Source: Glaciihabitans tibetensis
GTDB lineage: Bacteria; Actinomycetota; Actinomycetes; Actinomycetales; Microbacteriaceae
DNA: 64,000 nucleotides
Assembly: GCF_003003265.1 (NCBI RefSeq)
Contig: NZ_PVTL01000008.1
Location: 1 to 64,000, forward strand
Reading direction: 5' to 3'
Position numbers and translations under genes: made by a program. The notes beneath the pieces are model-generated. The model ran no database searches. It saw nothing but the letters and a program-made list of their open reading frames with translations, and had not been told where the DNA came from. Below are positions 55,566-64,000 of the stretch, in pieces (within the stretch, counting starts at the first letter, position 1; the number at the start of each line of letters is the position of its first letter).

Positions 55566-55856
55566 ATGTCGTTCCAGGCCTACCTCGACACCATCGAAGA
55601 CAAGACCGGGCTCACGCCTCGCCAGTTGCTCGACATCGCCTCGAGCAAGGGCTTCGATGATGAGAAAATCACCGCAGGCGAGATCCTTGAGTGGTTGAAG
55701 TCTGACTATGGTCTCGGGCGTGGTCACGGCATGGCGCTTGTTCACGTCATCAAAAAGGGTCCCCGGATCGACAGCAAGCACGTGGGGACAGCGGGATCGC
55801 ACCGCGACGAGTCGGCAACGCTCTGGCTCGACGGAAAGGCGAGCAACCCCGGATAG
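55566..55856 (+). CDS. DUF4287 domain protein
   Basis: A 96-residue protein of the DUF4287 family: MSFQAYLDTIEDKTGLTPRQ at the start, ITAGEILEWLKSDYGLGRGH in the middle, and HVIKK. ATG 55566 has AGGGGA nine bases upstream; the open frame before it is not coding. It is cytosolic and probably helical. Function unknown. It is convergent with the MFS gene that ends 36 bases away. Confidence 0.82.
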   Translation: MSFQAYLDTIEDKTGLTPRQLLDIASSKGFDDEKITAGEILEWLKSDYGLGRGHGMALVHVIKKGPRIDSKHVGTAGSHRDESATLWLDGKASNPG

Positions 55857-55892
55857 CCCTCTCGTCCTCGTTTGCGGACTCGGGCGTGCGGG

Positions 55893-57365
55893 CTACCGCG
55901 TAGCGTCTCGAGGGATCATTTCGTCGGCGGAACCGTCGGCATCGGCCGAGTCGGCCTGCGCAAGGTACTGCGCCGAGATAATGCGATACGACCGGGTGAA
56001 GAAGGCGCCGATGGCGGCGATCACCATTACTATTCCGGCGACCAGGAACACGAGCGCGATTCCTCGTGCCTGGCCGTCGCCAAGCAGCCATCCGAGACTG
56101 GCGCTCCCGGCATCCGAATTCATATAAGGGATGATCAGGAACTCGGCGATCGGCGCAATGAGGAATGCGGTAACGGGTGCGGCGGCCGACTCGAGCGCCG
56201 CGGCGAAGCCGAACACGCGACCCTGGGTGCGGAAGGGCACCACCTTCTGGATGACTGTTTGTTCGGCCGCTTCGACCGCCGGGATCAACGTCATGTAGAC
56301 CCAGATTCCGGCGGCGTAGAGCCACCACCACTCGCGGATTGTGAAGAGGGCTCCGAGAACGCCCATGAGTATGACGAGCAGCAGCAGGGTGCGGATCGGA
56401 TTGCGTCCGAGGCCGAACTTCGCGATCAGGAGACCGCCGACAATGAACCCGGTCGATGAGACGCCCAGAACGATGCCCCACCACTCGACGGGGAAGAGCT
56501 CGAGGCCGTACGGATCCATCAGCGCCAGGTAGACGCCGCCGATCAGGTTGTTGAACGTCGAGAAGATGATGAGAGCGAACAATCCCGTCGCCGCTCGCAC
56601 CGCGGTGATGCTGCCGCGGAGATCGATTAGGGGGCGCCGCTCGCCGTCGTGGTGCGGCCGCTCTTCGGGGATGCGGAGGAACAACAGGTGGGCGAGCGCC
56701 GCCGCCGAGAGGGCTATCGCAAGGACCAGGGTCCAGCCCATGCCCAACAGCCCGATCGACAGACCGCTGAACACGCTCGTCACCATAAACGCGAGACCCT
56801 GCACGGTGCCGACGAGCCCGTTGGCGTTGGCATGCCGTTCGGTCGGAATGAGCAGCGTGACGGTCGTGGACAGCGCGATGTTGCGCATGTTCTCGATGAC
56901 CGCCCCAAAGAGGATGATGCCGCTGAACAGCCAGAACATCGGCCCGCTGAGGTCGAGCAGGGTGGACTCGGGAAAGGCCAGGTAGAGGCCGAGACTGATC
57001 GCGAAGGCGATCAGGGTTACCGCTCCGGCGAAAACCATCACGGAGTGTTTGCGATGCCGGTCGACGATCGTGCCGAAGGCCATGGAGCACACAGCGACGA
57101 GCAGCATGTACGCGCCGCCGATGATGCCGGTCGCGAGCACCGAGCGCGTTTCCAGATACACCCAGAAGGTCAGGGCGAACCAGAGAAAGCTCGTGGTGAT
57201 GTTCGCGACAGCCGTGTTCACGAGCACCTGCGCGAAGGTGCGTGCACCGCCGGGCGGCGGCTCCTGGGATGCGACGGATGCCCCGGCGCGTGTCTCGGAC
57301 TCGGCGGGTGTCTTGTCTCTCACCGCTGACTCGTCCGGGGCGGGTGTCTCGTCTGCGGTGGCCAT
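55893..57365 (-). CDS. MFS exporter
   Basis: A 490-residue, 12-TM transporter with a long acidic N-terminal extension (about 45 residues rich in Glu, Ala, Pro and Ser). The helix 2-3 loop reads GTIVDRHRKHSVMV, typical of MFS_3-like drug/H+ antiporters. ATG 57365 is chosen because GGAGA lies six bases upstream. The substrate cannot be told. It is divergent from the glycerate kinase gene. Confidence 0.82.
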   Translation of the reverse strand: MATADETPAPDESAVRDKTPAESETRAGASVASQEPPPGGARTFAQVLVNTAVANITTSFLWFALTFWVYLETRSVLATGIIGGAYMLLVAVCSMAFGTIVDRHRKHSVMVFAGAVTLIAFAISLGLYLAFPESTLLDLSGPMFWLFSGIILFGAVIENMRNIALSTTVTLLIPTERHANANGLVGTVQGLAFMVTSVFSGLSIGLLGMGWTLVLAIALSAAALAHLLFLRIPEERPHHDGERRPLIDLRGSITAVRAATGLFALIIFSTFNNLIGGVYLALMDPYGLELFPVEWWGIVLGVSSTGFIVGGLLIAKFGLGRNPIRTLLLLVILMGVLGALFTIREWWWLYAAGIWVYMTLIPAVEAAEQTVIQKVVPFRTQGRVFGFAAALESAAAPVTAFLIAPIAEFLIIPYMNSDAGSASLGWLLGDGQARGIALVFLVAGIVMVIAAIGAFFTRSYRIISAQYLAQADSADADGSADEMIPRDATR

Positions 57366-57515
57366 GCCGTTCTCCAATCGACGCGCTAACGCTCGTAGGC
57401 TGAGGGCGAATGGGTAATGCCGGATCGACAGTCGCCGCAATGGATCGGACTGATGTCGTCCAGTGTAGGGAGATACCGCAGCCATGTGGAGCCGCCAAAC
57501 GGACAGCGTCGTCCC

Positions 57516-58688
57516 ATGAATGCGCCTCAGCCACGCGTGTCGGTGCTCGTCGCGCCGGATAAGTTCAAGGGCAGTCTCACCGCTGGCGAGGTGGCGCGCT
57601 GGATCACGGAAGGGCTCCTCGAGGGTCCGCACGGTCGGCTCCTGTCCTGCAGGCAGCTGCCGCTGGCGGACGGCGGAGACGGCAGCGTCGCAGCCGCCCT
57701 GTTCGCTGGATTCGAGCCTCTCGCCCTGACCGTCACCGGTCCGACCGGGCAGCCAGTCTCGACCACCGTGGCCCTGAACGGAACGATGGCACTCGTCGAA
57801 GTGGCGACCACCTGCGGGCTCAGCGTGTTGCCGGGCGGCCGCACGGACGCGCTCGGCGCATCCAGCTATGGTGTGGGCGAGGCTATCCGGGAGGTGGTCG
57901 CGCGCGGAGCGCGGCGGGTCGTGATTGCCCTCGGGGGCAGCGCGACCACCGATGGGGGAGCGGGGATGCTGGCGGCACTCGGTGCGCGGTTCCTCGACGC
58001 CGACGGCGCCACACTCCTTCCCTCCGGTGGCAATCTTTCGCGCGTCCGCTCAGTTGATACCGCCGAACTGCTTCCGTTGGCGGGGGTGGAACTCATCGGA
58101 GCCAGCGACGTCACGAACCCCCTCACGGGACCGAATGGCGCGGCGCACATCTTCGCGCCGCAAAAGGGCGCCGACCCGGCGACTGTGATCGAACTCGATG
58201 CCGGCCTGTCCCACCTGGTCACGCGTGTCGACACCGCCGGATTCCCTCAGGCCCGCGGCGCGGCACTCGTTCCCGGCGCGGGTAGCGCCGGCGGGTTGGG
58301 GTTCGCGATTGTGCTGCTCGGCGGCCAGCTCGTGTCGGGAGCAGACTTTTTCCTCGACCTGCTCGGGTTTGACGGTCATGTCGCCGCCTGCGACATCGTC
58401 ATCACCGGGGAAGGCTCCCTCGACGCGCAGACATCCCAGGGAAAACTGGTCTCCGTCGTCGGCAAGCGTTCGGGCGGTAAGCCCGTCATCGCCGTAGTCG
58501 GACGCAGCGAGCTCGGCGAGGCAGAAGCGGGCGCTCTCGGGCTGTCCCGCGTGTATGCGCTCGCGGACCAGACCGGCCGGGACACCTCCCGCGACCCCGC
58601 ACTCTCCGCCCGACTTCTTGTGCAGATCGGTCACACGATTGCGGCGGCGCTCGCCGCGTCCGCGGCTGACGGCAGCCCGCCGCGGTAG
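57516..58688 (+). CDS. glycerate kinase (GlxK/GarK family)
   Basis: A 390-residue glycerate 2-kinase-type enzyme. VLVAPDKFKGSLTAGEVARW opens the protein, LADGGDGSVAA follows near residue 45 and ALGGSATTDGGAGMLAALGA near 140. ATG 57516 is the start; the frame upstream to 57417 is not coding. It phosphorylates D-glycerate from glyoxylate or sugar-acid breakdown. No glyoxylate pathway genes are adjacent. Confidence 0.88.
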   Translation: MNAPQPRVSVLVAPDKFKGSLTAGEVARWITEGLLEGPHGRLLSCRQLPLADGGDGSVAAALFAGFEPLALTVTGPTGQPVSTTVALNGTMALVEVATTCGLSVLPGGRTDALGASSYGVGEAIREVVARGARRVVIALGGSATTDGGAGMLAALGARFLDADGATLLPSGGNLSRVRSVDTAELLPLAGVELIGASDVTNPLTGPNGAAHIFAPQKGADPATVIELDAGLSHLVTRVDTAGFPQARGAALVPGAGSAGGLGFAIVLLGGQLVSGADFFLDLLGFDGHVAACDIVITGEGSLDAQTSQGKLVSVVGKRSGGKPVIAVVGRSELGEAEAGALGLSRVYALADQTGRDTSRDPALSARLLVQIGHTIAAALAASAADGSPPR

Positions 58689-58919
58689 GGCCAGAAATCT
58701 TGTAACCCGCGAGAAACATGAGGGAAACACTCGCTCGAACTACGCGGTCTAGAGTCAGGATTCCTGCACCACATCAGCGCGTTGTCCCGATCACCACTTC
58801 GCCAGGCCGTATCGCTCTGCTCCTCGATCGTCCCCGGACGGCGCCGCGCACCGCGGTTATTCCGGCGCGCCCAGCCGAGACGACGGCGCTGTTCCGCGAT
58901 GAAAGAAGGAATCCTCCCG

Positions 58920-59669
58920 ATGCATCACCTTGCCCCGCGCCGGTCGCGCCTGCGTATGGCCACGGCGGCCATTGCTCTCGCCGTAGGCTTCACGATGGTG
59001 AGCGCCGGTTCGGCGTTTGCCGCTCCCGCCCCCGCGATAACGATCACCACCACCGCAAGCGCCGAGGTCGGCCAGCCCGTCGACGTAGCCGTCACCGTTA
59101 CCGACACCACCGACGTGTTCAGCTACGCGATCACACTGAGCTACGACCCCGCGATCTTCGCGTACAGCGACAACAGCGCGACCGACGGCCCAGCCGGTGG
59201 TTTTGACAGCGTCGTAGAGGACGAGGGCGCGGTCACCCTGGTCCACAGTCGTCTCGGGACGTCGCCCGCCCTCGCGGGGAGCCTGCCAGCGTCGTTGTCC
59301 TTCACCACCATCGGCAGCGGAACGGGTTCCATCACTGCATCCGTAGCTCTCGTAAATTCAAGTGGTGCCGCGAGCGCAGCCGTTCCTGCTGTAACGAGCG
59401 CGCCCATAGTCGTCACGGCGGTGCCCGTGCCCGTGCCGAGCGACACGGCGTCGCCGACCGCCTCGCCCACCCCGTCTGCCGCGCCCTCTCAATCGCCTTC
59501 CCCGACTCCCACGTCGAGCGCCGCACCGGCTGCGAATGCCGCACCGACGGGCATCCTGGCCCTCACGGGTGTCGCCGGCGGAGCCTTGGTCTACGTCGCG
59601 ATCGGAAGCATCCTTGCGATCGCCCTGGGTGTCGTCGTGTACCGCCGCCGAGTAGCGAGCGCCCGATGA
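58920..59669 (+). CDS. cohesin-like, sortase-anchored surface protein
   Basis: A 249-residue exported protein. A basic N-terminus and hydrophobic core end in SAFA-AP (signal cleavage about residue 34). Residues about 38-150 resemble a cohesin-type beta sandwich: VGQPVDVAVTVTDTTDVFSY, then ITLSYDPAIFAY and LSFTTIGSGTGSITASVAL. A Pro/Ser/Thr linker leads to the sorting signal LALTG (213-217), a hydrophobic helix and a basic YRRRVASAR tail. LAxTG signals suit class E sortases of actinobacteria. ATG 58920 has AAGAAGGA nine bases upstream. The dockerin-bearing amidase gene follows, which gives the cohesin call its meaning. Confidence 0.72.
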   Translation: MHHLAPRRSRLRMATAAIALAVGFTMVSAGSAFAAPAPAITITTTASAEVGQPVDVAVTVTDTTDVFSYAITLSYDPAIFAYSDNSATDGPAGGFDSVVEDEGAVTLVHSRLGTSPALAGSLPASLSFTTIGSGTGSITASVALVNSSGAASAAVPAVTSAPIVVTAVPVPVPSDTASPTASPTPSAAPSQSPSPTPTSSAAPAANAAPTGILALTGVAGGALVYVAIGSILAIALGVVVYRRRVASAR

Positions 59670-59740
59670 CCCACTTCAATCAGACTCCTACAACTCGTAT
59701 CGGGGCCGTACGTCCCCCCTTCTCCGTGAGGAAAAACCCA

Positions 59741-61588
59741 GTGGCTTTACGTCGCACACGCACGACCGCGGCCGCAGCGACGGGCATCGTCTCGATGCTC
59801 GCCGTCAGCGCCTTCGTGGGAACACCAGCGGTCGCCGAACCGATCAACACGGCGGCCTCAACCGGCGTCTTCCTGGCGCCGTACTATACGGAGCTTGACC
59901 TCACGGGCGACGAGCAGGTGACTTCCGCGGATCTTGAACTTCTCGCGCAGGCTCTCGGCGCGACGGCGACATCACCCTCCTGGGCGGCCGTCTCCACCGC
60001 GGACGTCGATGTCGACGGAACTATCACTCTCACCGACATCGCGACGGTCTCCACCCGGATCATCTACGACGATGGTCCCTTCGACCTCATCGAGGCGACG
60101 ACCATCGACATGCAGGCCGCGATGAACGCGGGTGTCACCTCGTCTGTTGAGCTCACCCAGGCGTACCTCGACCGAATCGACGCGTACGACCGCGTAAAGG
60201 TTGATCCCGCCACCACCGGACGGGCGCTGAACTCGATCATCTCGACCAACTCCACCGCGCTGGCAGCGGCGGCCGCGGCAGACGCAACCCGGGCGGCAGA
60301 GGGGATGACCAGCATGCTGCTCGGTATTCCCCTCGCCGTAAAGGACAACTACAACACGAAGGACATGCCCACGACCGCGGGCTGCAGCTGCTGGGACGGC
60401 AACCAGACCTCCGACGATGCGTTTATGGTCGAGGGACTTCGCGCTGCCGGGTCCGTCATTCTCGCCAAGGCGAGTCTCGACGAGTTCGCACTCGGGTTCT
60501 CGTCTGCATTCTCGTCGTTCCAGGAGCCCGGTGCGTCTCTGCTCGTCGCCAGCCCGTACAACACGACTCGTACCGCGGGCGGATCCAGCGGGGGAACCGG
60601 TGCCGCAATCGCAGCGAACCTCGCCGGGATCGGATTCGGCTCCGACACGGGCGGATCGATCCGTGTGCCGTCTTCGTACAACCAGCTCGTCGGCATCCGC
60701 CCCACGGTTGGTCTTTCCAGCCGCGACGGCATCGTTCCGCTCGCACTGACCCAGGACACGGGAGGCCCCATCGCACGCAGCGTCACCGACGCGGCGGTTG
60801 CACTCGACGCCGTCGTGGGAGTCGATCCCGCTGATCCGATCACGGCTGAGCAGACCGGGCTCGTTCCGGATTCGTACACGGAATACCTCGACCCGACTGC
60901 TCTCCAGGGCACCCGGATCGGATACGTGGCCTCCATGGTGGGCACCAACGCGACCGTGTTGCGCCTGTGGAACGAGGCGCTCGACAAGCTCCGGGCGCAG
61001 GGCGCGGAGATCGTGGTGATCCCGAGCTCGCCCACCCTCACGGCGACGCTCGACGAGAGCAGCGGAAGCACGAACGAGTTCAAACACGACCTCGCGATCT
61101 ACACGCAGACCTACCTCAACCCGGCGGTCACGGCGCGGTCCATCCCGGAACTCCTCGCCTCCGGTCGGATGGTCCCTAACCGCAGCACCACGTACACAGC
61201 ACGCGAAAACGTGACCGAAGAGGCGTACCAGAGATGGGCGGGGCCGACCGGTACACACACGGCCGCAATCGCGACGGGAAGCACCTTCGTGACGTCGTTG
61301 CTCGACGACAACAACCTGGACTCGATCATTTACCCGTCGACTGGCCAGTACACCACCATCAGCACCAACATGCGTCTGAGTCCCAATACCGGGATGCCCT
61401 CGGTGACGGTGCCGATGGGACAGTCGATACCCACTGACGCCGGTGCGGTCGCTGGCGCCGGCGTGAACCTGGAGTTCCTGGGACGCAACTACGACGAAGG
61501 AACGCTCATTGGGCTGACCTACGCGTTTGAGCAGGCCACGCACGCGCGCACCACTCCTGCGCTGTACGGAGCCCTGCCGACGAGGTAG
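59741..61588 (+). CDS. secreted amidase-signature enzyme with N-terminal dockerin
   Basis: A 615-residue exported enzyme. GTG 59741 (GAGGAAAA upstream) gives a normal signal peptide ending VAE-PI near residue 33; the frame is open back to ATG 59666, which overlaps the previous stop. Residues 53-64 and 88-99 are two dockerin-type calcium loops with Asp at positions 1, 5 and 12 of each (D53, D57, D64; D88, D92, D99). The amidase-signature domain follows: K201 in LAVKDNYN, the Gly/Ser motif GGSSGG (280-285) and nucleophile S306 in DTGGSIRVP. It hydrolyses an amide outside the cell; the substrate is unknown. Confidence 0.85.
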   Translation: MALRRTRTTAAAATGIVSMLAVSAFVGTPAVAEPINTAASTGVFLAPYYTELDLTGDEQVTSADLELLAQALGATATSPSWAAVSTADVDVDGTITLTDIATVSTRIIYDDGPFDLIEATTIDMQAAMNAGVTSSVELTQAYLDRIDAYDRVKVDPATTGRALNSIISTNSTALAAAAAADATRAAEGMTSMLLGIPLAVKDNYNTKDMPTTAGCSCWDGNQTSDDAFMVEGLRAAGSVILAKASLDEFALGFSSAFSSFQEPGASLLVASPYNTTRTAGGSSGGTGAAIAANLAGIGFGSDTGGSIRVPSSYNQLVGIRPTVGLSSRDGIVPLALTQDTGGPIARSVTDAAVALDAVVGVDPADPITAEQTGLVPDSYTEYLDPTALQGTRIGYVASMVGTNATVLRLWNEALDKLRAQGAEIVVIPSSPTLTATLDESSGSTNEFKHDLAIYTQTYLNPAVTARSIPELLASGRMVPNRSTTYTARENVTEEAYQRWAGPTGTHTAAIATGSTFVTSLLDDNNLDSIIYPSTGQYTTISTNMRLSPNTGMPSVTVPMGQSIPTDAGAVAGAGVNLEFLGRNYDEGTLIGLTYAFEQATHARTTPALYGALPTR

Positions 61589-61601
61589 CCCGAGCAAGTC
61601 G

Positions 61602-61645
61602 AATGCCCGCCCCAGCGCCGAACCGGTGCTGGGGCGGGCATTTTT
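61602..61645 (+). terminator. strong intrinsic terminator after the amidase gene
   Basis: aatgcccgccccagc (61602-61616) pairs perfectly with gctggggcgggcatt (61628-61642), loop 11 bases, followed by TTTTT (61641-61645). Confidence 0.93.
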
Positions 61646-61698
61646 CGTGGTCAGGGCTCGGATGGGGACGACGTGATGATCCCTCGATCCGGGCTATG

Positions 61699-61717
61699 TT
61701 AGATTAGCCTCACCTAA
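61699..61717. promoter_or_regulatory. DtxR/IdeR-type iron box
   Basis: TTAGATTAGCCTCACCTAA matches 16 of 19 positions of the IdeR/DtxR consensus TTAGGTTAGGCTAACCTAA. It lies 95 bases before the iron-siderophore binding-protein gene, so iron-replete repression of the operon is expected. Confidence 0.8.
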
Positions 61718-61811
61718 CCTGGCGTCGGCCACAGCACCCGGTCCGTCGATCCGATTCCGCTCGGCCTCCCGGGTAGCGGCACGTTCTCCCTCACCGAAAG
61801 TCGAGTTTTCT

Positions 61812-62843
61812 ATGCGTTCTCCCCGTTCCCTTGCCGTCACGGCAACCGCGCTCGCGGTCTCCGCTGTGCTCGGCCTCAGCGCCTGCAGCAGCACTGCCGA
61901 CACCGCCTCTGACGACACGGCGACCGCGGAGGGGTACCCGATCACCATCGAGCACGCCCTCGGCACCACCACGCTGACCGAGAAGCCCGAGCGCGTCGCC
62001 ACGGTTCAGTGGGAGAACCAGGAAGTGCCGCTCGCGCTCGGTGTCGTTCCCGTGGGAATGGCCGCGGCCAACTTCGGAGATGACGACGGAGACGGAATCC
62101 TACCCTGGGTGGCAGAAAAGCTGGACGAGCTCGGGGGCGAAGCCCCCGTCCTCTTCGACGAAACCGATGGAATCGACTTCGAAGCGGTCGCCGACACGAA
62201 CCCCGATGTGATTCTCGCGGCGTACTCCGGCCTGACGCAGGAGGACTACGACACCCTCAGCGAGATCGCTCCGGTCGTCGGCTACCCGGACGCACCCTGG
62301 GCCACGTCGTGGCGCGACTCGATCAAGTTCAACAGCATGGGTATGGGCATGGCCGAGGAAGGCGAGCAGCTTGTCGCCGACATCGAGCAGGAAGTTTCCG
62401 ACTCCGTTGCCGAGTACCCGCAGCTCGAGGGCAAGGCGACCATGTTCCTGACTCACATCGACCCGACTGACCTGAGCGAGGTCAACTTCTACACCGGTTT
62501 TGACACCCGCGGCGCGTTCTTCGAGGACCTCGGCCTGGCCACTCCCCAGAGCGTTGCAGATGCATCGGAAGACAACTCCTTCTCGGGCACGGTCAGTGCC
62601 GAGCAGGTCGACGTCTTCTCCGACGTCGACATCCTCGTCACCTACGGAGACGACGAGACCATCGCGCTGCTCCAGGGCGACCCGCTGCTCTCGCAGGTGC
62701 CCGCTATCAAGAACGGTGCGATCGTTGCGCTGCCCGACTCCAGCCCGCTGGGAACCGCAGCCAACCCGACCCCGCTCGCCATCTCGTGGGTCCTCGACGA
62801 GTACGTCGCGCTTCTTGCCGCGGCAGCCGACAAGGCTCTGTGA
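61812..62843 (+). CDS. iron-siderophore ABC transporter substrate-binding lipoprotein
   Basis: A 343-residue class III binding protein of the FepB/FhuD type. The lipobox VLGLSAC gives C25, and residues 45-120 (ITIEHALGTTTLTEKPERVA, then DPDVI-like NPDVILAAYSGLTQEDY) are typical for ferric siderophore binding proteins. It is controlled by the IdeR-like box upstream and followed by FecCD-type permeases. The siderophore, probably hydroxamate or citrate-like, cannot be specified. Confidence 0.88.
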   Translation: MRSPRSLAVTATALAVSAVLGLSACSSTADTASDDTATAEGYPITIEHALGTTTLTEKPERVATVQWENQEVPLALGVVPVGMAAANFGDDDGDGILPWVAEKLDELGGEAPVLFDETDGIDFEAVADTNPDVILAAYSGLTQEDYDTLSEIAPVVGYPDAPWATSWRDSIKFNSMGMGMAEEGEQLVADIEQEVSDSVAEYPQLEGKATMFLTHIDPTDLSEVNFYTGFDTRGAFFEDLGLATPQSVADASEDNSFSGTVSAEQVDVFSDVDILVTYGDDETIALLQGDPLLSQVPAIKNGAIVALPDSSPLGTAANPTPLAISWVLDEYVALLAAAADKAL

Positions 62844-62859
62844 GCCTGACGCTGGCTCT

Positions 62860-62927
62860 GTAACCCAGATCACTCGGTAACCCAGACAACTCCGTACTCC
62901 AGACAACCCTGTGACCCAGACAATTCA
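62860..62927 (+). repeat. four tandem copies of a 17-bp unit running into a start codon
   Basis: Units gtaacccagatcactcg, gtaacccagacaactcc, gtactccagacaaccct and gtgacccagacaattca follow without gaps. The last unit supplies the GTG start and first five codons of the permease gene. Confidence 0.92.
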
Positions 62928-63954
62928 GCGCCCCGATTCGGGCGTCGCCACCGTGCGACGCCCGAATCGCGTGCGGCTGTTGTGGCTGATTGCGGTGCTG
63001 GGGCTCCTCGCCGTCCTCGCGGTAACGTCGCTCGTTGTTGGCTCGCGGGATGTCTCGTTTGACGACCTTCTCGCCGGTCTGCGCGGGTCGATGGACAACC
63101 TCAGCCAGGCCGCCGTAGTGAAACGAATCCCCCGCACGATTCTCGCCGTGATCGTGGGCGCCGCGCTGGGGCTCTCCGGCGCGGTCATGCAGGGCGTCAC
63201 CCGCAACCCGCTCGCCGACCCCAGCATCCTCGGGGTGAACATGGGCGCCTCCCTCGCTGTCGTCACCGGCATCGCCTGGTTCGGGCTGTCCACCGCCACC
63301 GGTTACCTGTGGGCCGCGATCGCGGGCGCGGCCGTGACCGCCGTCTTTGTCTACACGATTGGTTCGCTCGGTCGTGGCGGTGCCACCCCGCTCAAACTGG
63401 CGCTCGCGGGCGCTGCAACCTCGGCCGCGCTCGTTTCCTTCATCACCGCGGTGGCGCTACCCCGAGGCGACATCTCAGCCAACATCCGATCGTGGCAGAT
63501 CGGTGGTGTGGGCGGTGCTTCCTTCGACAGCATCCAGCCCATGCTCCCGTTCTTCGTCGTGGGCTGCGCGATCAGTCTGATGTCGGCTCGAGGTCTTAAT
63601 TCGCTTGCCCTGGGGGATGACCTCGCCGCCAGCCTCGGAGAACGAGTTGCCGTCGCCCGCGCTTTCGCCGCCGTCGGTGCGGTTCTGCTGTGCGGTGCCG
63701 CGACCGCTGTTGCGGGCCCGATCGGCTTCGTCGGCCTGGTTGTGCCGCACTTCTGCCGATTGTTGGTCGGCGTCGACCAGCGCTGGCTTCTCCCATTCTC
63801 AGCGCTGACCGGCGCGTGCCTGCTCGTCTTTGCCGACGTGATCGGGCGCATCATCGCTCGCCCCGCCGAGCTCGATGTCGGGATCCTCACCGCCCTCATC
63901 GGCGCACCGTTCTTCATCGCCATTGTTCGCCGCCAGAAAGTTCGTGCCCTATGA
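62911..63954 (+). CDS. FecCD-family siderophore ABC transporter permease
   Basis: A 347-residue permease with about nine to ten helices. KRIPRTILAVIVGAALGLSG near residue 70 and QGVTRNPLADPSILGVNMGA near 94 are the FecCD signature, and GPIGFVGLVVPHFCRLLVGV near 269 is the conserved ATPase-contact region. The GTG start at 62911 falls in the fourth copy of a 17-base repeat; a later GTG at 62953 is possible. A second permease begins at the window end. Confidence 0.9.
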   Translation: MTQTIQRPDSGVATVRRPNRVRLLWLIAVLGLLAVLAVTSLVVGSRDVSFDDLLAGLRGSMDNLSQAAVVKRIPRTILAVIVGAALGLSGAVMQGVTRNPLADPSILGVNMGASLAVVTGIAWFGLSTATGYLWAAIAGAAVTAVFVYTIGSLGRGGATPLKLALAGAATSAALVSFITAVALPRGDISANIRSWQIGGVGGASFDSIQPMLPFFVVGCAISLMSARGLNSLALGDDLAASLGERVAVARAFAAVGAVLLCGAATAVAGPIGFVGLVVPHFCRLLVGVDQRWLLPFSALTGACLLVFADVIGRIIARPAELDVGILTALIGAPFFIAIVRRQKVRAL

Positions 63955-63976
63955 CCATGCGTGCGCTATGACCGCG
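63943..63976 (+). repeat. 17-bp duplication across the junction of two permease genes
   Basis: cgtgccctatgaccatg (63943-63959) and cgtgcgctatgaccgcg (63960-63976) differ at three or four positions. Each contains CTATGACC, so the stop/start junction (ATGA) is present twice. Confidence 0.85.
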
Positions 63977-64000
63977 GGCACCGTCTTCGTCAAACCCTCC
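63968..64000 (+). CDS. start of a second siderophore permease (cut by window end)
   Basis: ATG 63968 opens an 11-codon frame (MTAGTVFVKPS) that runs out of the window. FecCD systems usually need two permeases, so this is probably the partner of the one upstream. The nearer ATG at 63951 gives only six codons before a stop. Confidence 0.5.
   Translation, partial: MTAGTVFVKPS

Noticed and set aside
59666-59740. Earlier start of the dockerin-amidase at the ATGA overlap
   Set aside because: It would put about 25 polar residues before the signal peptide; GTG 59741 has a good ribosome site and gives a normal signal peptide. A coupled start cannot be fully excluded.
63951-63971. Permease start at ATG 63951
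   Set aside because: The frame stops after six codons (MTMRAL).

Overview
The window is high-GC actinobacterial DNA, most likely from a chemoorganotrophic member of the Microbacteriaceae that may also harvest light. This rests on the codon use, many GTG/TTG starts, ROK/LacI/GntR-controlled sugar operons, a DtxR/IdeR-type iron box, an LALTG (class E-like) sorting signal and a xanthorhodopsin-like proton pump. No phage, insertion sequence or CRISPR array is seen; it reads as chromosome.

Layout. 1-5013: the end of an L-rhamnose catabolic operon (isomerase, kinase, MFS transporter, mutarotase, LacI regulator). 5023-8422: a three-gene ATP-grasp / alpha-E / transglutaminase cluster. 8496-9158: a secreted lysozyme-like protein. 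9574-14928: a ChvE/GguA/GguB monosaccharide ABC transporter with a ROK regulator. 14945-19441: MarR-MFS pair, monoacylglycerol lipase-like hydrolase, lipoate ligase-like protein and a hypothetical. 19490-26518: a divergent GntR regulator and a six-gene operon that matches D-apionate degradation through 3-oxo-isoapionate, L-erythrulose and D-erythrose 4-phosphate. 26967-33000: a minus-strand beta-glucoside operon (binding protein, two permeases, GH1 beta-glucosidase, LacI) with two perfect LacI operators. 33062-34996: two cell-wall-type lipoproteins. 35038-36546: rhodopsin and divergent MarR. 36543-42375: housekeeping genes (pgm, pheA, lipid kinase, serS, HAD phosphatase). 42449-47922: three tRNAs, a large LuxR-type ATPase regulator and an LCP protein. 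47986-54323: a compact minus-strand operon of six genes: sulfite oxidase-fold Mo enzyme, epoxide hydrolase-like protein, DUF4331, TPR, an unknown protein and a DyP peroxidase, all without visible export signals. 54470-58688: CbiM-like metal permease, DUF4287 protein, MFS exporter, glycerate kinase. 58920-61588: a cohesin-like, cell-wall-anchored protein followed by a secreted amidase with an N-terminal dockerin. 61699-64000: iron-siderophore uptake operon under an IdeR-like box, cut by the window end.

The strongest candidates for undescribed biology are the cohesin/dockerin pair (a one-scaffold, one-enzyme surface complex outside any cellulosome), the cytosolic DyP/Mo-enzyme/DUF4331 operon, and a recurring architecture in which short tandem repeats, in two cases next to a strong hairpin, sit at the binding-protein/membrane-component junction of all three ABC operons in the window.
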